In this document: one piece after another, positions 43,536 to 51,779 of the stretch
Layout of the letters: every line of letters starts with the position of its first letter
Numbering within the stretch: position 1 is the stretch's first letter
NCBI RefSeq assembly: GCF_029167625.1
Contig: NZ_CP119145.1
Span: 4,774,001-4,838,000, forward strand
Direction of reading: 5' to 3'
DNA: 64,000 bases
Source of the DNA: Streptomyces sp. AM 4-1-1
GTDB taxonomy: Bacteria; Actinomycetota; Actinomycetes; Streptomycetales; Streptomycetaceae
Program-made: the position numbers and the translations under genes
The notes under the pieces: model-generated
What the model saw: only the letters and a program-made list of their open reading frames with translations
What the model was told of the DNA's origin: nothing
Databases searched by the model: none

Positions 43536-44797
43536 GCACGAGCAAAGTCTCCGCGACGGGCGTCGCCCCCAAGAAGAGCGGCGGACGCCGCAAGCTCACC
43601 CTGCCGGTCGTCCTGCTGGTCATCGCGGGCGCCCTCGCGCTGGTCTCCCTGGTCCGGCTGGTCAGCGGCGCCGACGACGTGACCTCCGTCGGGCAGGTCG
43701 CGGGCGCGCTGGAACTGGCCGTCCCGATCGGACTGGCCGGGCTCGGCGGCCTGTGGGCCGAGCGGGCGGGCGTCGTCAACATCGGCCTTGAGGGCATGAT
43801 GGTCCTGGGCACCTGGTTCGGTGCCTGGGCGGGCTTCCAGTGGGGCCCGTGGATGGGGGTGCTGTTCGGCATCATCGGCGGCGCGCTCGGCGGGCTGCTG
43901 CACGCCGTCGTCACCATCACGTTCGGCGTCAACCACATCGTCTCCGGTGTGGCCATCAACATCCTCGCGGTCGGCGTCACCCGCTACCTCTCCAACTTCG
44001 CCTTCGACGGCGTCGAGGGGGGCTCCTCCAAGCAGTCCCCGCACATCGACCAGATCACCAAGATCACCGTTCCGGGACTCTCCGACTGGATGCAGGACCT
44101 CCAGCAACGGCACTGGTTCCTGGTCTCCGACATCGCCGGGATCGTCGGCGGCCTGGTCACCGGCATCTCGCTGCTGACCGTCGTGGCCCTGCTGCTGATC
44201 CCGGGCACCTGGTGGCTGCTGTGGCGCACGGCCTTCGGACTGCGGCTGCGCTCCTGCGGCGAGAACCCGGTGGCCGCCGAATCGCTCGGCGTCAACGTCT
44301 ACCGGTACAAGTACATCGCCGTCACCGTCTCCGGCGGACTCGCCGGACTCGCCGGCGCCTTCCTCGCGATCGTCGCGACCGGCATCTACCAGGAGGGCCA
44401 GACCGGCGGGCGCGGCTACATCGGCCTCGCCGCGATGATCTTCGGCAACTGGATGCCCGGCGGAATGGCCCTCGGCGCCGGACTCTTCGGCTTCACCGAC
44501 AGCCTGAAGCTGCGCGGCGGCGCCGAGAACGTCCACGCCATGCTGCTGCTCCTCGCGATCCTGCTGGTCCTGGTCGTGTTCTGGCAGCTGTACCGGAAGA
44601 AGTACGTGGCGGCGGTCGTGTCGGCCGCGGTCTCCGCGCTCCTCTTCACCTGGTACGCGCTGACGGACCAGGTGCCCAGCCAGTTCGTCGACGCGGCCCC
44701 GTACGTCACGACGCTGCTCGTCCTCTCGCTCTCCGCGCAACGGCTGCGGATGCCGAAGGCGGACGGCCTCACCTACCGCAAGGGCCAGGGCAAATGA
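43532..44797 (+). CDS. Nucleoside ABC transporter permease 2
   Basis: A 421-aa permease (YufQ-like, BPD_transp_2). AERAGVVNIGLEGMMVLGTW and TFGVNHIVSGVAINILAVGV are diagnostic. It carries an N-terminal cytoplasmic Lys/Arg-rich extension and extra C-terminal helices (VVSAAVSALLFTWYAL). GTG start overlaps the previous stop; its own stop overlaps cdd by ATGA, so the whole set is one coupled transcript. Confidence 0.93.
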   Translation: MSTSKVSATGVAPKKSGGRRKLTLPVVLLVIAGALALVSLVRLVSGADDVTSVGQVAGALELAVPIGLAGLGGLWAERAGVVNIGLEGMMVLGTWFGAWAGFQWGPWMGVLFGIIGGALGGLLHAVVTITFGVNHIVSGVAINILAVGVTRYLSNFAFDGVEGGSSKQSPHIDQITKITVPGLSDWMQDLQQRHWFLVSDIAGIVGGLVTGISLLTVVALLLIPGTWWLLWRTAFGLRLRSCGENPVAAESLGVNVYRYKYIAVTVSGGLAGLAGAFLAIVATGIYQEGQTGGRGYIGLAAMIFGNWMPGGMALGAGLFGFTDSLKLRGGAENVHAMLLLLAILLVLVVFWQLYRKKYVAAVVSAAVSALLFTWYALTDQVPSQFVDAAPYVTTLLVLSLSAQRLRMPKADGLTYRKGQGK

Positions 44798-45210
44798 CGC
44801 CGCCACCCGTCGTGTCCGCCGTCCCCGGCGTCGACTGGGGCGCCCTGCGCGCCGCCGCGCGGGACATCATGAAGCGGGCGTACGTGCCGTACTCCCGCTA
44901 CCCGGTCGGCGCCGCCGCCCGCGCCGACGACGGCCGTACGGTGGCCGGATGCAACGTCGAGAACGCCTCGTACGGCATCGGGCTGTGCGCCGAGTGCGGC
45001 CTCGTCTCCCAGCTGCACGCGACCGGCGGCGGCCGGCTGACGCACTTCACCTGTGTGGACGGGGCGGGCGAGATCCTGGTCCCGTGCGGGCGGTGCAGAC
45101 AACTGCTGTACGAGTTCGGCGGGCCCGAGCTCGTCCTGGACACCCCGGACGGCTTCCGCACGCTCGACGAGATGCTGCCGCAGGCGTTCGGACCCCGGCA
45201 CCTCGCGTAA
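44794..45210 (+). CDS. cdd: Cytidine deaminase
   Basis: A 138-aa homotetramer-type enzyme converting cytidine or deoxycytidine to uridine or deoxyuridine. The zinc/active-site motif C65-A-E67 is in GIGLCAECG and the second pair is P-C98-G-R-C101; NVENASYG binds substrate. It overlaps the upstream permease by ATGA, so uptake and deamination are coupled. A strong terminator follows. Confidence 0.96.
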   Translation: MTPPPVVSAVPGVDWGALRAAARDIMKRAYVPYSRYPVGAAARADDGRTVAGCNVENASYGIGLCAECGLVSQLHATGGGRLTHFTCVDGAGEILVPCGRCRQLLYEFGGPELVLDTPDGFRTLDEMLPQAFGPRHLA

Positions 45211-45231
45211 CGGAACCCCGTGGTCACCACC

Positions 45232-45275
45232 GGACCGCCGTGGCCCTCCCCATCCCGGGAGGGCCACGGCGGTCC
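45232..45275 (+). terminator. Terminator after cdd
   Basis: A near-20-bp perfect stem (GGACCGCCGTGGCCCTCCC with its complement) and a short ATCC-type loop, separating cdd from deoA. Confidence 0.9.
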
Positions 45276-45280
45276 GTACC

Positions 45281-45296
45281 CTCTATGCGCGTAGAG
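45281..45296. promoter_or_regulatory. Nucleoside-regulon palindrome, deoA site
   Basis: CTCTATGCGCGTAGAG, a 16-bp inverted repeat with one mismatch. It overlaps TAGAGT (45292-45297), a good -10 hexamer; the same hexamer recurs downstream of the add site. Confidence 0.72.
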
Positions 45297-45338
45297 TCAT
45301 CGAGGACTCTGCCGCACACACCGGCCGGAAGGACTCCC

Positions 45339-46616
45339 ATGGACGCCATCTCCGTCATCCGCACCAAGCGGGACCGAGGCGAGCTGACCCCCGAGCAGAT
45401 CGACTGGGTCATCGACGCGTACACCCGCGGCGAGGTCGCCGACGAGCAGATGTCCGCGCTGGCCATGGCGATCCTGCTGAACGGCATGAACCGTACCGAG
45501 ATCGCCCGCTGGACCGCCGCGATGATCGCCTCCGGTGAGCGGATGGACTTCGCCGCGCTCTCCCGGCCCACCACCGACAAGCACTCCACGGGCGGTGTCG
45601 GCGACAAGATCACCCTGCCGCTCGCCCCGCTGGTCGCGGCCTGCGGGGCCGCCGTGCCGCAGCTCAGCGGGCGCGGCCTCGGCCACACCGGGGGCACCCT
45701 CGACAAGCTGGAGTCCATCCCCGGCTGGCGCGCCCATCTGTCGAACGCCGAGATGCTGGACGTCCTGGACAGCACGGGCGCGGTGATCTGCGCGGCGGGC
45801 GACGGGCTGGCCCCCGCCGACAAGAAGCTGTACGCGCTCCGCGACGTCACCGGCACCGTCGAGGCCATCCCGCTCATCGCCAGCTCGATCATGTCGAAGA
45901 AGATCGCCGAGGGCACCGGGGCACTCGTCCTGGACGTCAAGGTCGGCTCCGGCGCCTTCATGAAGACCCTGGACGACGCCCGCGAACTCGCCTCCACCAT
46001 GGTCGCGCTGGGCACCGACAGCGGAGTGCGCACGGTGGCGCTGCTCACCGACATGGCCACCCCGCTCGGACTCACCGCGGGCAACGCCCTGGAGGTCCGC
46101 GAATCCGTCGAGGTGCTGGCGGGCGGCGGCCCGAAGGACGTCGTCGAGCTGACCCTGGCCCTCGCCCGCGAAATGCTCGACGCGGCCGGGCTGAAGGACG
46201 CCGACCCGGAGAAGGCCCTTGCGGACGGTTCGGCGATGGACGTCTGGCGCCGGATGATCTCGGCGCAGGGCGGCGCCCCGGACGCCCCGCTGCCGGTCGC
46301 CCGCGAGCAGCACGTGGTGACCGCGTCCGCCTCGGGCGTGCTGACCCGCCTCGACGCGTACGACATCGGCGCCGCCGCCTGGCGCCTGGGCGCGGGCCGG
46401 GCCCGCAAGGAGGACCCGGTCCAGGCCGGCGCGGGCGTGGAACTGCACGCCAAGCCGGGTGACCAGGTGACCGAGGGCGCGCCGCTGCTGACCCTGCACA
46501 CGGACACCCCGGAGAAGTTCGCGTACGCGCTGAAGGCCGTGGAGGGCTCGTACGACATCGCGCCGGCGGGCACGGAGTTCCGGGCCGCCCCGGTGGTGCG
46601 CGAACGCATCGCGTAG
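45339..46616 (+). CDS. deoA: Thymidine/pyrimidine-nucleoside phosphorylase
   Basis: A 425-aa enzyme splitting thymidine (or other pyrimidine nucleosides) with phosphate to base and deoxyribose-1-phosphate. The phosphate/substrate signature is KHSTGGVGDKITLPLAP, and SGRGLGHTGGTLDKLESIPG is the family fingerprint. The C-terminal domain ends EGAPLLTLHTDTPEKF. GGAAGGA precedes the ATG at 45339. It has its own operator-promoter after the cdd terminator, so it can be induced independently of the transporter. Confidence 0.95.
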   Translation: MDAISVIRTKRDRGELTPEQIDWVIDAYTRGEVADEQMSALAMAILLNGMNRTEIARWTAAMIASGERMDFAALSRPTTDKHSTGGVGDKITLPLAPLVAACGAAVPQLSGRGLGHTGGTLDKLESIPGWRAHLSNAEMLDVLDSTGAVICAAGDGLAPADKKLYALRDVTGTVEAIPLIASSIMSKKIAEGTGALVLDVKVGSGAFMKTLDDARELASTMVALGTDSGVRTVALLTDMATPLGLTAGNALEVRESVEVLAGGGPKDVVELTLALAREMLDAAGLKDADPEKALADGSAMDVWRRMISAQGGAPDAPLPVAREQHVVTASASGVLTRLDAYDIGAAAWRLGAGRARKEDPVQAGAGVELHAKPGDQVTEGAPLLTLHTDTPEKFAYALKAVEGSYDIAPAGTEFRAAPVVRERIA

Positions 46617-46668
46617 CGGACGCCCGGCGGGAACGGCCCGCCCGGGAACGGCCCGCCCGGAAACGGTT

Positions 46669-46704
46669 CGCCCGTCCGGACGGACCGTTTCCGCCGGACG
46701 GGCG
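46669..46704. terminator. Bidirectional terminator
   Basis: 11-bp stem CGCCCGTCCGG/CCGGACGGGCG with a 14-nt loop, between the convergent deoA and L,D-transpeptidase genes; two GGCCCGCCCGGGAACG repeats precede it. Confidence 0.78.
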
Positions 46705-46735
46705 CGGTTCAGGCGGTCAGGCTTCCGTCATCCGC

Positions 46736-47455
46736 TCACGTCCCCGGCTTGCGCCCGTACACGTACACGTCGTCGCCGTTGCGCAGCAGGTTCCAGTACG
46801 TCTTCGCGTCCGCGGCGCGCATGTTGACGCAGCCACCGGACCCCGGCGGGTTGTACATGCTCTTCGTGACGGAGTGGAACGCCTGGCCGCCGTCGAAGAA
46901 CTGCGCGTACGGCATCCACACCTTGTAGAGCGTCGACCAGTGGTTGATGTGCCGCAGATAGACCTTCTTCGCGCCGGTACGCGTCTCCGCCCCGTCCCGC
47001 CCGGTCCGCACCGGCACCGGACCGAACTTCAGCTTGGCGCCGTCCTGGACCCAGCTCAGCTGGCGGGTCAGGTCCACGCAGGCGATCCGGCCCTTGTTCG
47101 TGGGGCACTTCTTCGCCTTGTTCGGGTTCTTCCCGGCCGCCTTCTGGGCGAGCATCGTGTTCATGGTGCGCCAGGTGATCTCCCCCGCGTAACCGATGGT
47201 GGGGGTGATCCCGTGGGCCCGCTGGAACGCCTGGATCGCCTTGCAGTCGGCGGCCGACTGCCTGCCGTCGGCCGGACGGTTCAGGAACTTCTCCACCCTG
47301 GCCTGGTACGGGCCGGTCGATGTCGTGCAGCCCGTCGCCGCCTGCGCGGACGTGCCGCTGCCCAGCACGACGGCCGGCGGGATCAGCAGCCCCGCGGCGG
47401 CCAGGGCGAGGCCCCGCCCGCCCCGCGAGGCCCTGAGCTTCCTACCTATGCGCAT
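46736..47455 (-). CDS. Secreted L,D-transpeptidase
   Basis: A 239-aa exported peptidoglycan transpeptidase. Signal peptide with twin Arg near the start and helix LALAAAGLLIPPAVVLG, cleavage near AQAATG; a short peptidoglycan-binding-like region (DCKAIQAFQRAHGITP); YkuD domain with the catalytic motif SGGCVNM (Cys). GGGGAG lies seven bases before the ATG at 47455, fixing the start; the frame to 47713 crosses intergenic hairpins. Paralogue of 32861-33820 but without lipobox and with a GSGGC instead of SHGC motif, so the catalytic His context differs. Confidence 0.9.
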   Translation of the reverse strand: MRIGRKLRASRGGRGLALAAAGLLIPPAVVLGSGTSAQAATGCTTSTGPYQARVEKFLNRPADGRQSAADCKAIQAFQRAHGITPTIGYAGEITWRTMNTMLAQKAAGKNPNKAKKCPTNKGRIACVDLTRQLSWVQDGAKLKFGPVPVRTGRDGAETRTGAKKVYLRHINHWSTLYKVWMPYAQFFDGGQAFHSVTKSMYNPPGSGGCVNMRAADAKTYWNLLRNGDDVYVYGRKPGT

Positions 47456-47863
47456 ATGCCAACTCCCCTTCGCGTACGCTGCGTTGTTGATTACGCGTGC
47501 TCGTGCCGCTCCCGGCAGGCTTTGCCCCGTCGCGCCGCCCAGCACTTCCCCGAGCTCTCGGCTTCGCTCGACCAGGGGTGGCTCCATCCTCGCCGCGTTG
47601 GCCGAAAGCCCTGGTAGCTCCCCCAAGGTCTTGAGGACCAGGGAGGGCCCCCTCCAGGACTTCCGGCCGCCTTGCGATCGCACGCACCGGACGACGCTCC
47701 TTCGGGCAAACATTGCCGGTCATGTCACTAGACACGTGCCGGGGAGCGGCGGTTGTGCGGGTGTACGTCTCGGTTCGGTACGGCCGTACGGCGGCGCGGC
47801 TGTACGGCTCCGCGCCGCGCACCGGTCCGCGCGGGCCCGTACGGCTCCGCGCGGACCGGGTTC
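47456..47863. other. 408-bp hairpin-rich intergenic region
   Basis: Between the L,D-transpeptidase start and the MFS gene stop (both minus). It contains hairpins such as CCCTGGT...ACCAGGG (about 47611-47646) and the sequence GAGCTCTCGGCTTCGCTCGA (47560-47579), which resembles an intergenic element I have seen repeatedly in Streptomyces genomes. It also carries the promoter of the transpeptidase. Frames through it are not convincing genes. Confidence 0.5.
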
Positions 47864-49186
47864 TCAGGGGCGCACGGCCCGCGCGGGATGGGCGGCCATG
47901 GCGGACGCCACCCGCCGCTGCGCGCGGGCGCACTTCGACCCGTACACCGTGATCGAGACGACGCCGAGGACCGCCAGCAGTCCGAGGGCCACCGTCGCCG
48001 CCCACCCTCCGGCGTGGAAGGCGACCGCGCCGAGCGTGCCGCCCGCGCTGCTGCCGAGGTAGTACGCGGACTGGTAGAGCGCCGATGCCTGGGCGCGTCC
48101 GGTGGTGGCCGTGCGGCTCACGGACGACGAGGCGACCGCGTGCCCGGCAAAGAATCCCGCCGTGATCAGGACCAGTCCGAGCAGCACCGCGGCCAATCGG
48201 TCGGCGAGCGAGAGGAGCAGACCGGCGGCGGTGGTGGAGACGGCGAGGTAGAGCGCGCCCCGGCGGCCGAGCCGGGCGACCAGCCGGCCCGCGGCGGCCG
48301 AGGAGACCGTACCGACCAGATAGACCAGGAAGATCGAGCCGACGACTCCCTGCGGCAGACTGAACGGTTCCTCGACGAGGCGGTAGCCGATCACGGTGTA
48401 GACCGCGCCGAACACCGTCATGAACAGCGCGCCGATCCCGTACAGCCTGCGCAGCAGCGGATCGGCGAGGTGCCCGCCGACGGTCCTCGCCAGTGCCTTC
48501 GGGTTCAGCGAGCCGGGGGTGAAGTGCCGGGCCCTCGGGATCATCAGGTGGAAGACGACCGCGCACACCGCGGCCAGCGCGCCGACCGCGCCGAGCGCCA
48601 TCCGCCAGCCCCACAGCTGGGCGACCCAGCCGGTGAGGACGCGTCCGCTCATGCCGCCGATGCTGTTGCCCGCCACGAACAGGCCGATCGCGGCGACCAG
48701 CGACTTGGGGCGCACCTCCTCGGCCAGGTACGCCATCGCGGACGCGGGAAGTCCGGCGAGGGCGGCGCCCTGCACGGCGCGCAGCGCGATCAGCCAGCCG
48801 AGCGAGGGTGCGAACGGGACGAGCAGTCCGACCAGCACGGCCACCGTCAGTGAGGCGGTCATCAGCTGCCGCCGCCCGAAGCGCTCCGAGAGCGCGCTCA
48901 GCGGCAGCACACAGAGGGCCAGCGCACCGGTCGCGGCGGACACCGTCCAGGACGCCTGTCCGGCCGTGGCGCCGAACTCGGCGGAGACGGCGGGCAGTAG
49001 GGCCTGGGTGGAGTAGAGCAGCGCGAAGGTCGCGACACCGGAGGCGAAGAGCGCGAAGCTCATCCGGCGGTAGCCGGGGCGGCCGGGTTCGAGACGGTCC
49101 GGCAGACCGGTCGGGGAGTGCGGGTACGACGGCGGGGCTGCGGCGTCCACCGTGCGGATGGACGCCTCGGTACTGGCAGGAGACAT
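47864..49186 (-). CDS. MFS transporter
   Basis: A 440-aa major-facilitator membrane protein with twelve predicted helices after a 40-residue hydrophilic N-terminus. The signature between helices 2 and 3 is LSERFGRRQLM; QGAALAGLPASAMAYLAEEV is typical of the YnfM/Bcr-like drug-exporter branch. The ribosome-binding site before 49186 is weak. It is divergent from a LysR-type regulator with a 62-bp shared promoter region, a standard arrangement for regulated export. Substrate unknown. Confidence 0.9.
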   Translation of the reverse strand: MSPASTEASIRTVDAAAPPSYPHSPTGLPDRLEPGRPGYRRMSFALFASGVATFALLYSTQALLPAVSAEFGATAGQASWTVSAATGALALCVLPLSALSERFGRRQLMTASLTVAVLVGLLVPFAPSLGWLIALRAVQGAALAGLPASAMAYLAEEVRPKSLVAAIGLFVAGNSIGGMSGRVLTGWVAQLWGWRMALGAVGALAAVCAVVFHLMIPRARHFTPGSLNPKALARTVGGHLADPLLRRLYGIGALFMTVFGAVYTVIGYRLVEEPFSLPQGVVGSIFLVYLVGTVSSAAAGRLVARLGRRGALYLAVSTTAAGLLLSLADRLAAVLLGLVLITAGFFAGHAVASSSVSRTATTGRAQASALYQSAYYLGSSAGGTLGAVAFHAGGWAATVALGLLAVLGVVSITVYGSKCARAQRRVASAMAAHPARAVRP

Positions 49187-49248
49187 GGGTCGAAAGTAGG
49201 CTGATCGGTTTCATGCGTCCAATGCACGGACTCGTCATAATCGTTCCC

Positions 49249-50202
49249 ATGGCGCATGAACGCAGCTCACAGCCTCGGCTGTCACCGAGTAGTTACGAAG
49301 AAGACATTCGCGCGGTACTCGCGCCCCGGCTGGCGTACTTCGAGGCGGTGGCCCGGCACGAGCACGTCACCCGGGCCGCGCACGAGCTGGGCGTACCGCA
49401 GTCGACGCTGTCGCGGGCCATGGTCAGGCTCGAACAGGACCTGGGCGTCGCGCTGTTCGCCCGCAAGGGCCGTACCGTCTCCCTCACCCCGGCGGGACGC
49501 ACCTTCCTGGGCTCCGCCGAACGGGCCCTGACCGAGGTGGAGAAGGCCGCCGACTCGGTACGCGCCGACGCCGACCCCGCCACGGGCCGGGTCTCCTTCG
49601 GCTTTCTGCACACCATGGGTTCGGAGACCGTGCCCGCTCTGATCCGCGCCTTCCGCGCCGACCACCCCCGGGTCCGCTTCCAGCTCGTGCAGAACTACGG
49701 CGAGGCGATGATCGAACGCCTCCGGGCGGGTGGCCTCGACCTCTGTCTGACCTCGCCCGTGCCGGACGCCCCCGATCTGGTCGCCCGCCGCCTCGACGAG
49801 CAGCGGCTGCGACTGGTCGTCCCGGACGACCACCGGCTGGCGGGCCGCAAGAGGGTCAGGCTGGCGGAGGCCGCCGAGGAGGCGTTCGTGACGCTGGAGC
49901 CGGGGTACGGCCTCCGGCGGATCACCGACGACCTGTGCGCGCAGGCCGGCTTCCGGCCGCGTGTCGCGTTCGAGGGGGAGGAGGCGGAGACCCTGCGCGG
50001 CCTGGTCGCGGCCGGCCTCGGGGTGGCGCTGCTGCCACCGCCCGCGGTGGCCCGCCCGGGAGTCGTCGAGCTGACGGTGACGGCTCCGCGCGCGGTCCGC
50101 GAGATAGGGGTGGCGTGGCTCGACGGACACCCGGACACGGCTCCGGTGGCCGCGTTCAAACGGTTCCTGCTGTCGCGGCGGGGACATCTGCTGCCCGACT
50201 GA
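49249..50202 (+). CDS. LysR-family transcriptional regulator
   Basis: A 317-aa regulator. Winged helix-turn-helix near residues 20-80 (RLAYFEAVARHEHVTRAAHE, LGVPQSTLSRAMVRLEQDLG) and a periplasmic-binding-like effector domain. The ATG at 49249 has no Shine-Dalgarno, but CATAAT (49235-49240), a good -10 box, ends nine bases before it, so the message is probably leaderless. Upstream, ATGCGTCCAATGCA could be part of its binding site. It most likely controls the divergent MFS gene. Confidence 0.9.
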   Translation: MAHERSSQPRLSPSSYEEDIRAVLAPRLAYFEAVARHEHVTRAAHELGVPQSTLSRAMVRLEQDLGVALFARKGRTVSLTPAGRTFLGSAERALTEVEKAADSVRADADPATGRVSFGFLHTMGSETVPALIRAFRADHPRVRFQLVQNYGEAMIERLRAGGLDLCLTSPVPDAPDLVARRLDEQRLRLVVPDDHRLAGRKRVRLAEAAEEAFVTLEPGYGLRRITDDLCAQAGFRPRVAFEGEEAETLRGLVAAGLGVALLPPPAVARPGVVELTVTAPRAVREIGVAWLDGHPDTAPVAAFKRFLLSRRGHLLPD

Positions 50203-50345
50203 CGCATACCGCCCGGGGCGCACGGGCACCCGGAGGCGGAGCGGCACCGCCGGTGCCACGATGAAGGGGCAGGTTGCCCATCCGTCGACACACGTGGGCG
50301 GGTCCCGTGACGGGGCCGGTCCACCGGACCGCGTCAGGAGAAGCG

Positions 50346-50663
50346 ATGTCCAAGGAGAACCGACCGCAGGGCTCCCCGCAGCACGGCCGCCCCGGCGGGA
50401 TGCCCCGGCGCCCGGACGACGAGGCGCTGACCCGCCGTACGGAACAGGAGCGGGTCGACGCCGGGCTCGACGCCTACGACCCGGACGACGTCCCGGCCGC
50501 GACCGACACCCCGACCCGGGCCGGGGTCACGGACTCCGACGTCTACCGGGAGGAGAAGGCGGAGATCGACCGGGAGGTGCGCAACGGTGAGATGACCCCG
50601 GACCAGTTGCAGGCCCGGAAGGACCGCGACCCCTACCCGCCGACCCGCCACGACGAACGCTGA
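50346..50663 (+). CDS. Small hydrophilic hypothetical protein
   Basis: A 105-aa, highly charged protein (Arg/Asp/Glu/Pro-rich, no helix for a membrane) with a central ERVDAGLDAYDPDDVPAATD and a C-terminal REEKAEIDREVRNGEMTPDQ. No known domain; probably disordered. AGGAG five bases before the ATG supports it as a gene. The 239-bp gap after it contains short TGACGGGACC/TCATGACGAG repeats. Confidence 0.72.
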   Translation: MSKENRPQGSPQHGRPGGMPRRPDDEALTRRTEQERVDAGLDAYDPDDVPAATDTPTRAGVTDSDVYREEKAEIDREVRNGEMTPDQLQARKDRDPYPPTRHDER

Positions 50664-50822
50664 GCGGCAGCGACGAGCTGGAACCGCCATGACGGGACCT
50701 GACGGGACCTGAGAGCAGTCATACGGTCATGACGAGCTTGAGCTGCCACGGCGGGCCCCGGACCGTCATGACGAGCCCTGAGCCGTCACGACGGCCATCG
50801 GGCTCATCGGGTCACTTGACGC

Positions 50823-50847
50823 GGGGAGGCCGGGCCCCGGCCTCCCC
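50823..50847. terminator. Bidirectional terminator
   Basis: Perfect stem GGGGAGGCCGG/CCGGCCTCCCC with a 3-nt loop between the convergent small gene and alpha/beta hydrolase. Confidence 0.8.
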
Positions 50848-50902
50848 GGCCCGTCCTCGCCAGATCCCTGCCCTGCCCTGCCCTCCCGTACGGGCGGCGC
50901 CG

Positions 50903-51676
50903 TCATGGCCGCAGTGAGCGCCCGAACCCCGCCGCCAGCGGCATCCGCAGCCCCAGCGGCGGCGGCGCGGCGAACGCGTCCGCCACCGGCCGCGCGTACC
51001 CCCGCCCGAACAGCGACCCCCGTACGAAGTCACCGGCCAGCGCCACCACCTCGGAGCGGTGCTGGCGCAGCGCGTGCCCGTCCGAGTGCACCTCGAACCG
51101 GCAGATGTCCCGGTTGGCCTTCTTGGCCCGCGCGGCCAGCCGGAACGACAGCTCCGGGTCGACCCGGGTGTCGGTGGTGCCGTGCACCATCAGCACCCGC
51201 CGCCCGACGAGCTGTCTCACCGGCTCCGCGTCGCCGCCCGCCGCCCCGTCGTCGGGCAGCCAGGGGGCCACCGCCAGCACGGAGGTGACCGCCGGATGCC
51301 CCGCGGCCCGCAGCGCCGCCCGGCCGCCCATGCCGTGACCGGCCAGGCAGACGGGCACGTCGCCGTAGCGCCGTACCACCTCGTCCGCCGCCCACTCGGC
51401 GTCCGCCGCGGGAGCCGCGTCCGTGGCGTCGGCGTGCCAGCCGCGCCAGCGGTAGCGCACCACGTGCACGGCGAGACCGTCGTCCTGGGCCGCGCGGGCC
51501 AGGGTCCGGGCCATGGGCAGCTGGGCCACGTACGACAGAGGGGAGGGGCGGCGGTGCGAGTCCGCCGAGCCGTCGGGCAGCAGCAGCACGACGCCACCCA
51601 CCGCGGATTGTGCTCCGGCCGTTCCCACGGCCCGTCCCAGCCTCGCGGCAGGCAGGGGGAGTGCGCTCTGTGCCAT
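50903..51676 (-). CDS. Alpha/beta-hydrolase-fold protein with Ser-to-Gly at the nucleophile elbow
   Basis: A 257-aa protein with the fold's pattern: strand VVLLLPDGSADSHR, VHVVRYRWRGWH, the nucleophile elbow, RRVLMVHGTTDTRVDP (acid residue) and HSDGHALRQH (catalytic His). The elbow reads G-H-G-M-G-G (CLAGHGMGGRAA), while active serine hydrolases have G-x-S-x-G. Unless another residue acts, classical esterase chemistry should be lost although acid and His remain. Divergent from add with 103 bp between; function unknown. Confidence 0.82.
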   Translation of the reverse strand: MAQSALPLPAARLGRAVGTAGAQSAVGGVVLLLPDGSADSHRRPSPLSYVAQLPMARTLARAAQDDGLAVHVVRYRWRGWHADATDAAPAADAEWAADEVVRRYGDVPVCLAGHGMGGRAALRAAGHPAVTSVLAVAPWLPDDGAAGGDAEPVRQLVGRRVLMVHGTTDTRVDPELSFRLAARAKKANRDICRFEVHSDGHALRQHRSEVVALAGDFVRGSLFGRGYARPVADAFAAPPPLGLRMPLAAGFGRSLRP

Positions 51677-51751
51677 GACAGAACATTGTCAGAAGATGGG
51701 GCGTCCCCGACCCGTTTTCACCGTCACTGTTACGCAGCGGCAAGGAGCGCT

Positions 51752-51763
51752 CTACGCGCGTAG
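51752..51763. promoter_or_regulatory. Nucleoside-regulon palindrome, add site
   Basis: CTACGCGCGTAG, a perfect 12-bp palindrome 16 nt before the add start codon. The -10-like TAGAGT (51768-51773) follows at once, so a bound protein would block the promoter. Confidence 0.75.
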
Positions 51764-51779
51764 GAGTTAGAGTGCCCAG

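Noticed and set aside
47456..47713. N-terminal extension of the second L,D-transpeptidase
   Set aside because: It would bury the signal peptide inside the protein, and a GGGGAG ribosome-binding site supports the ATG at 47455.
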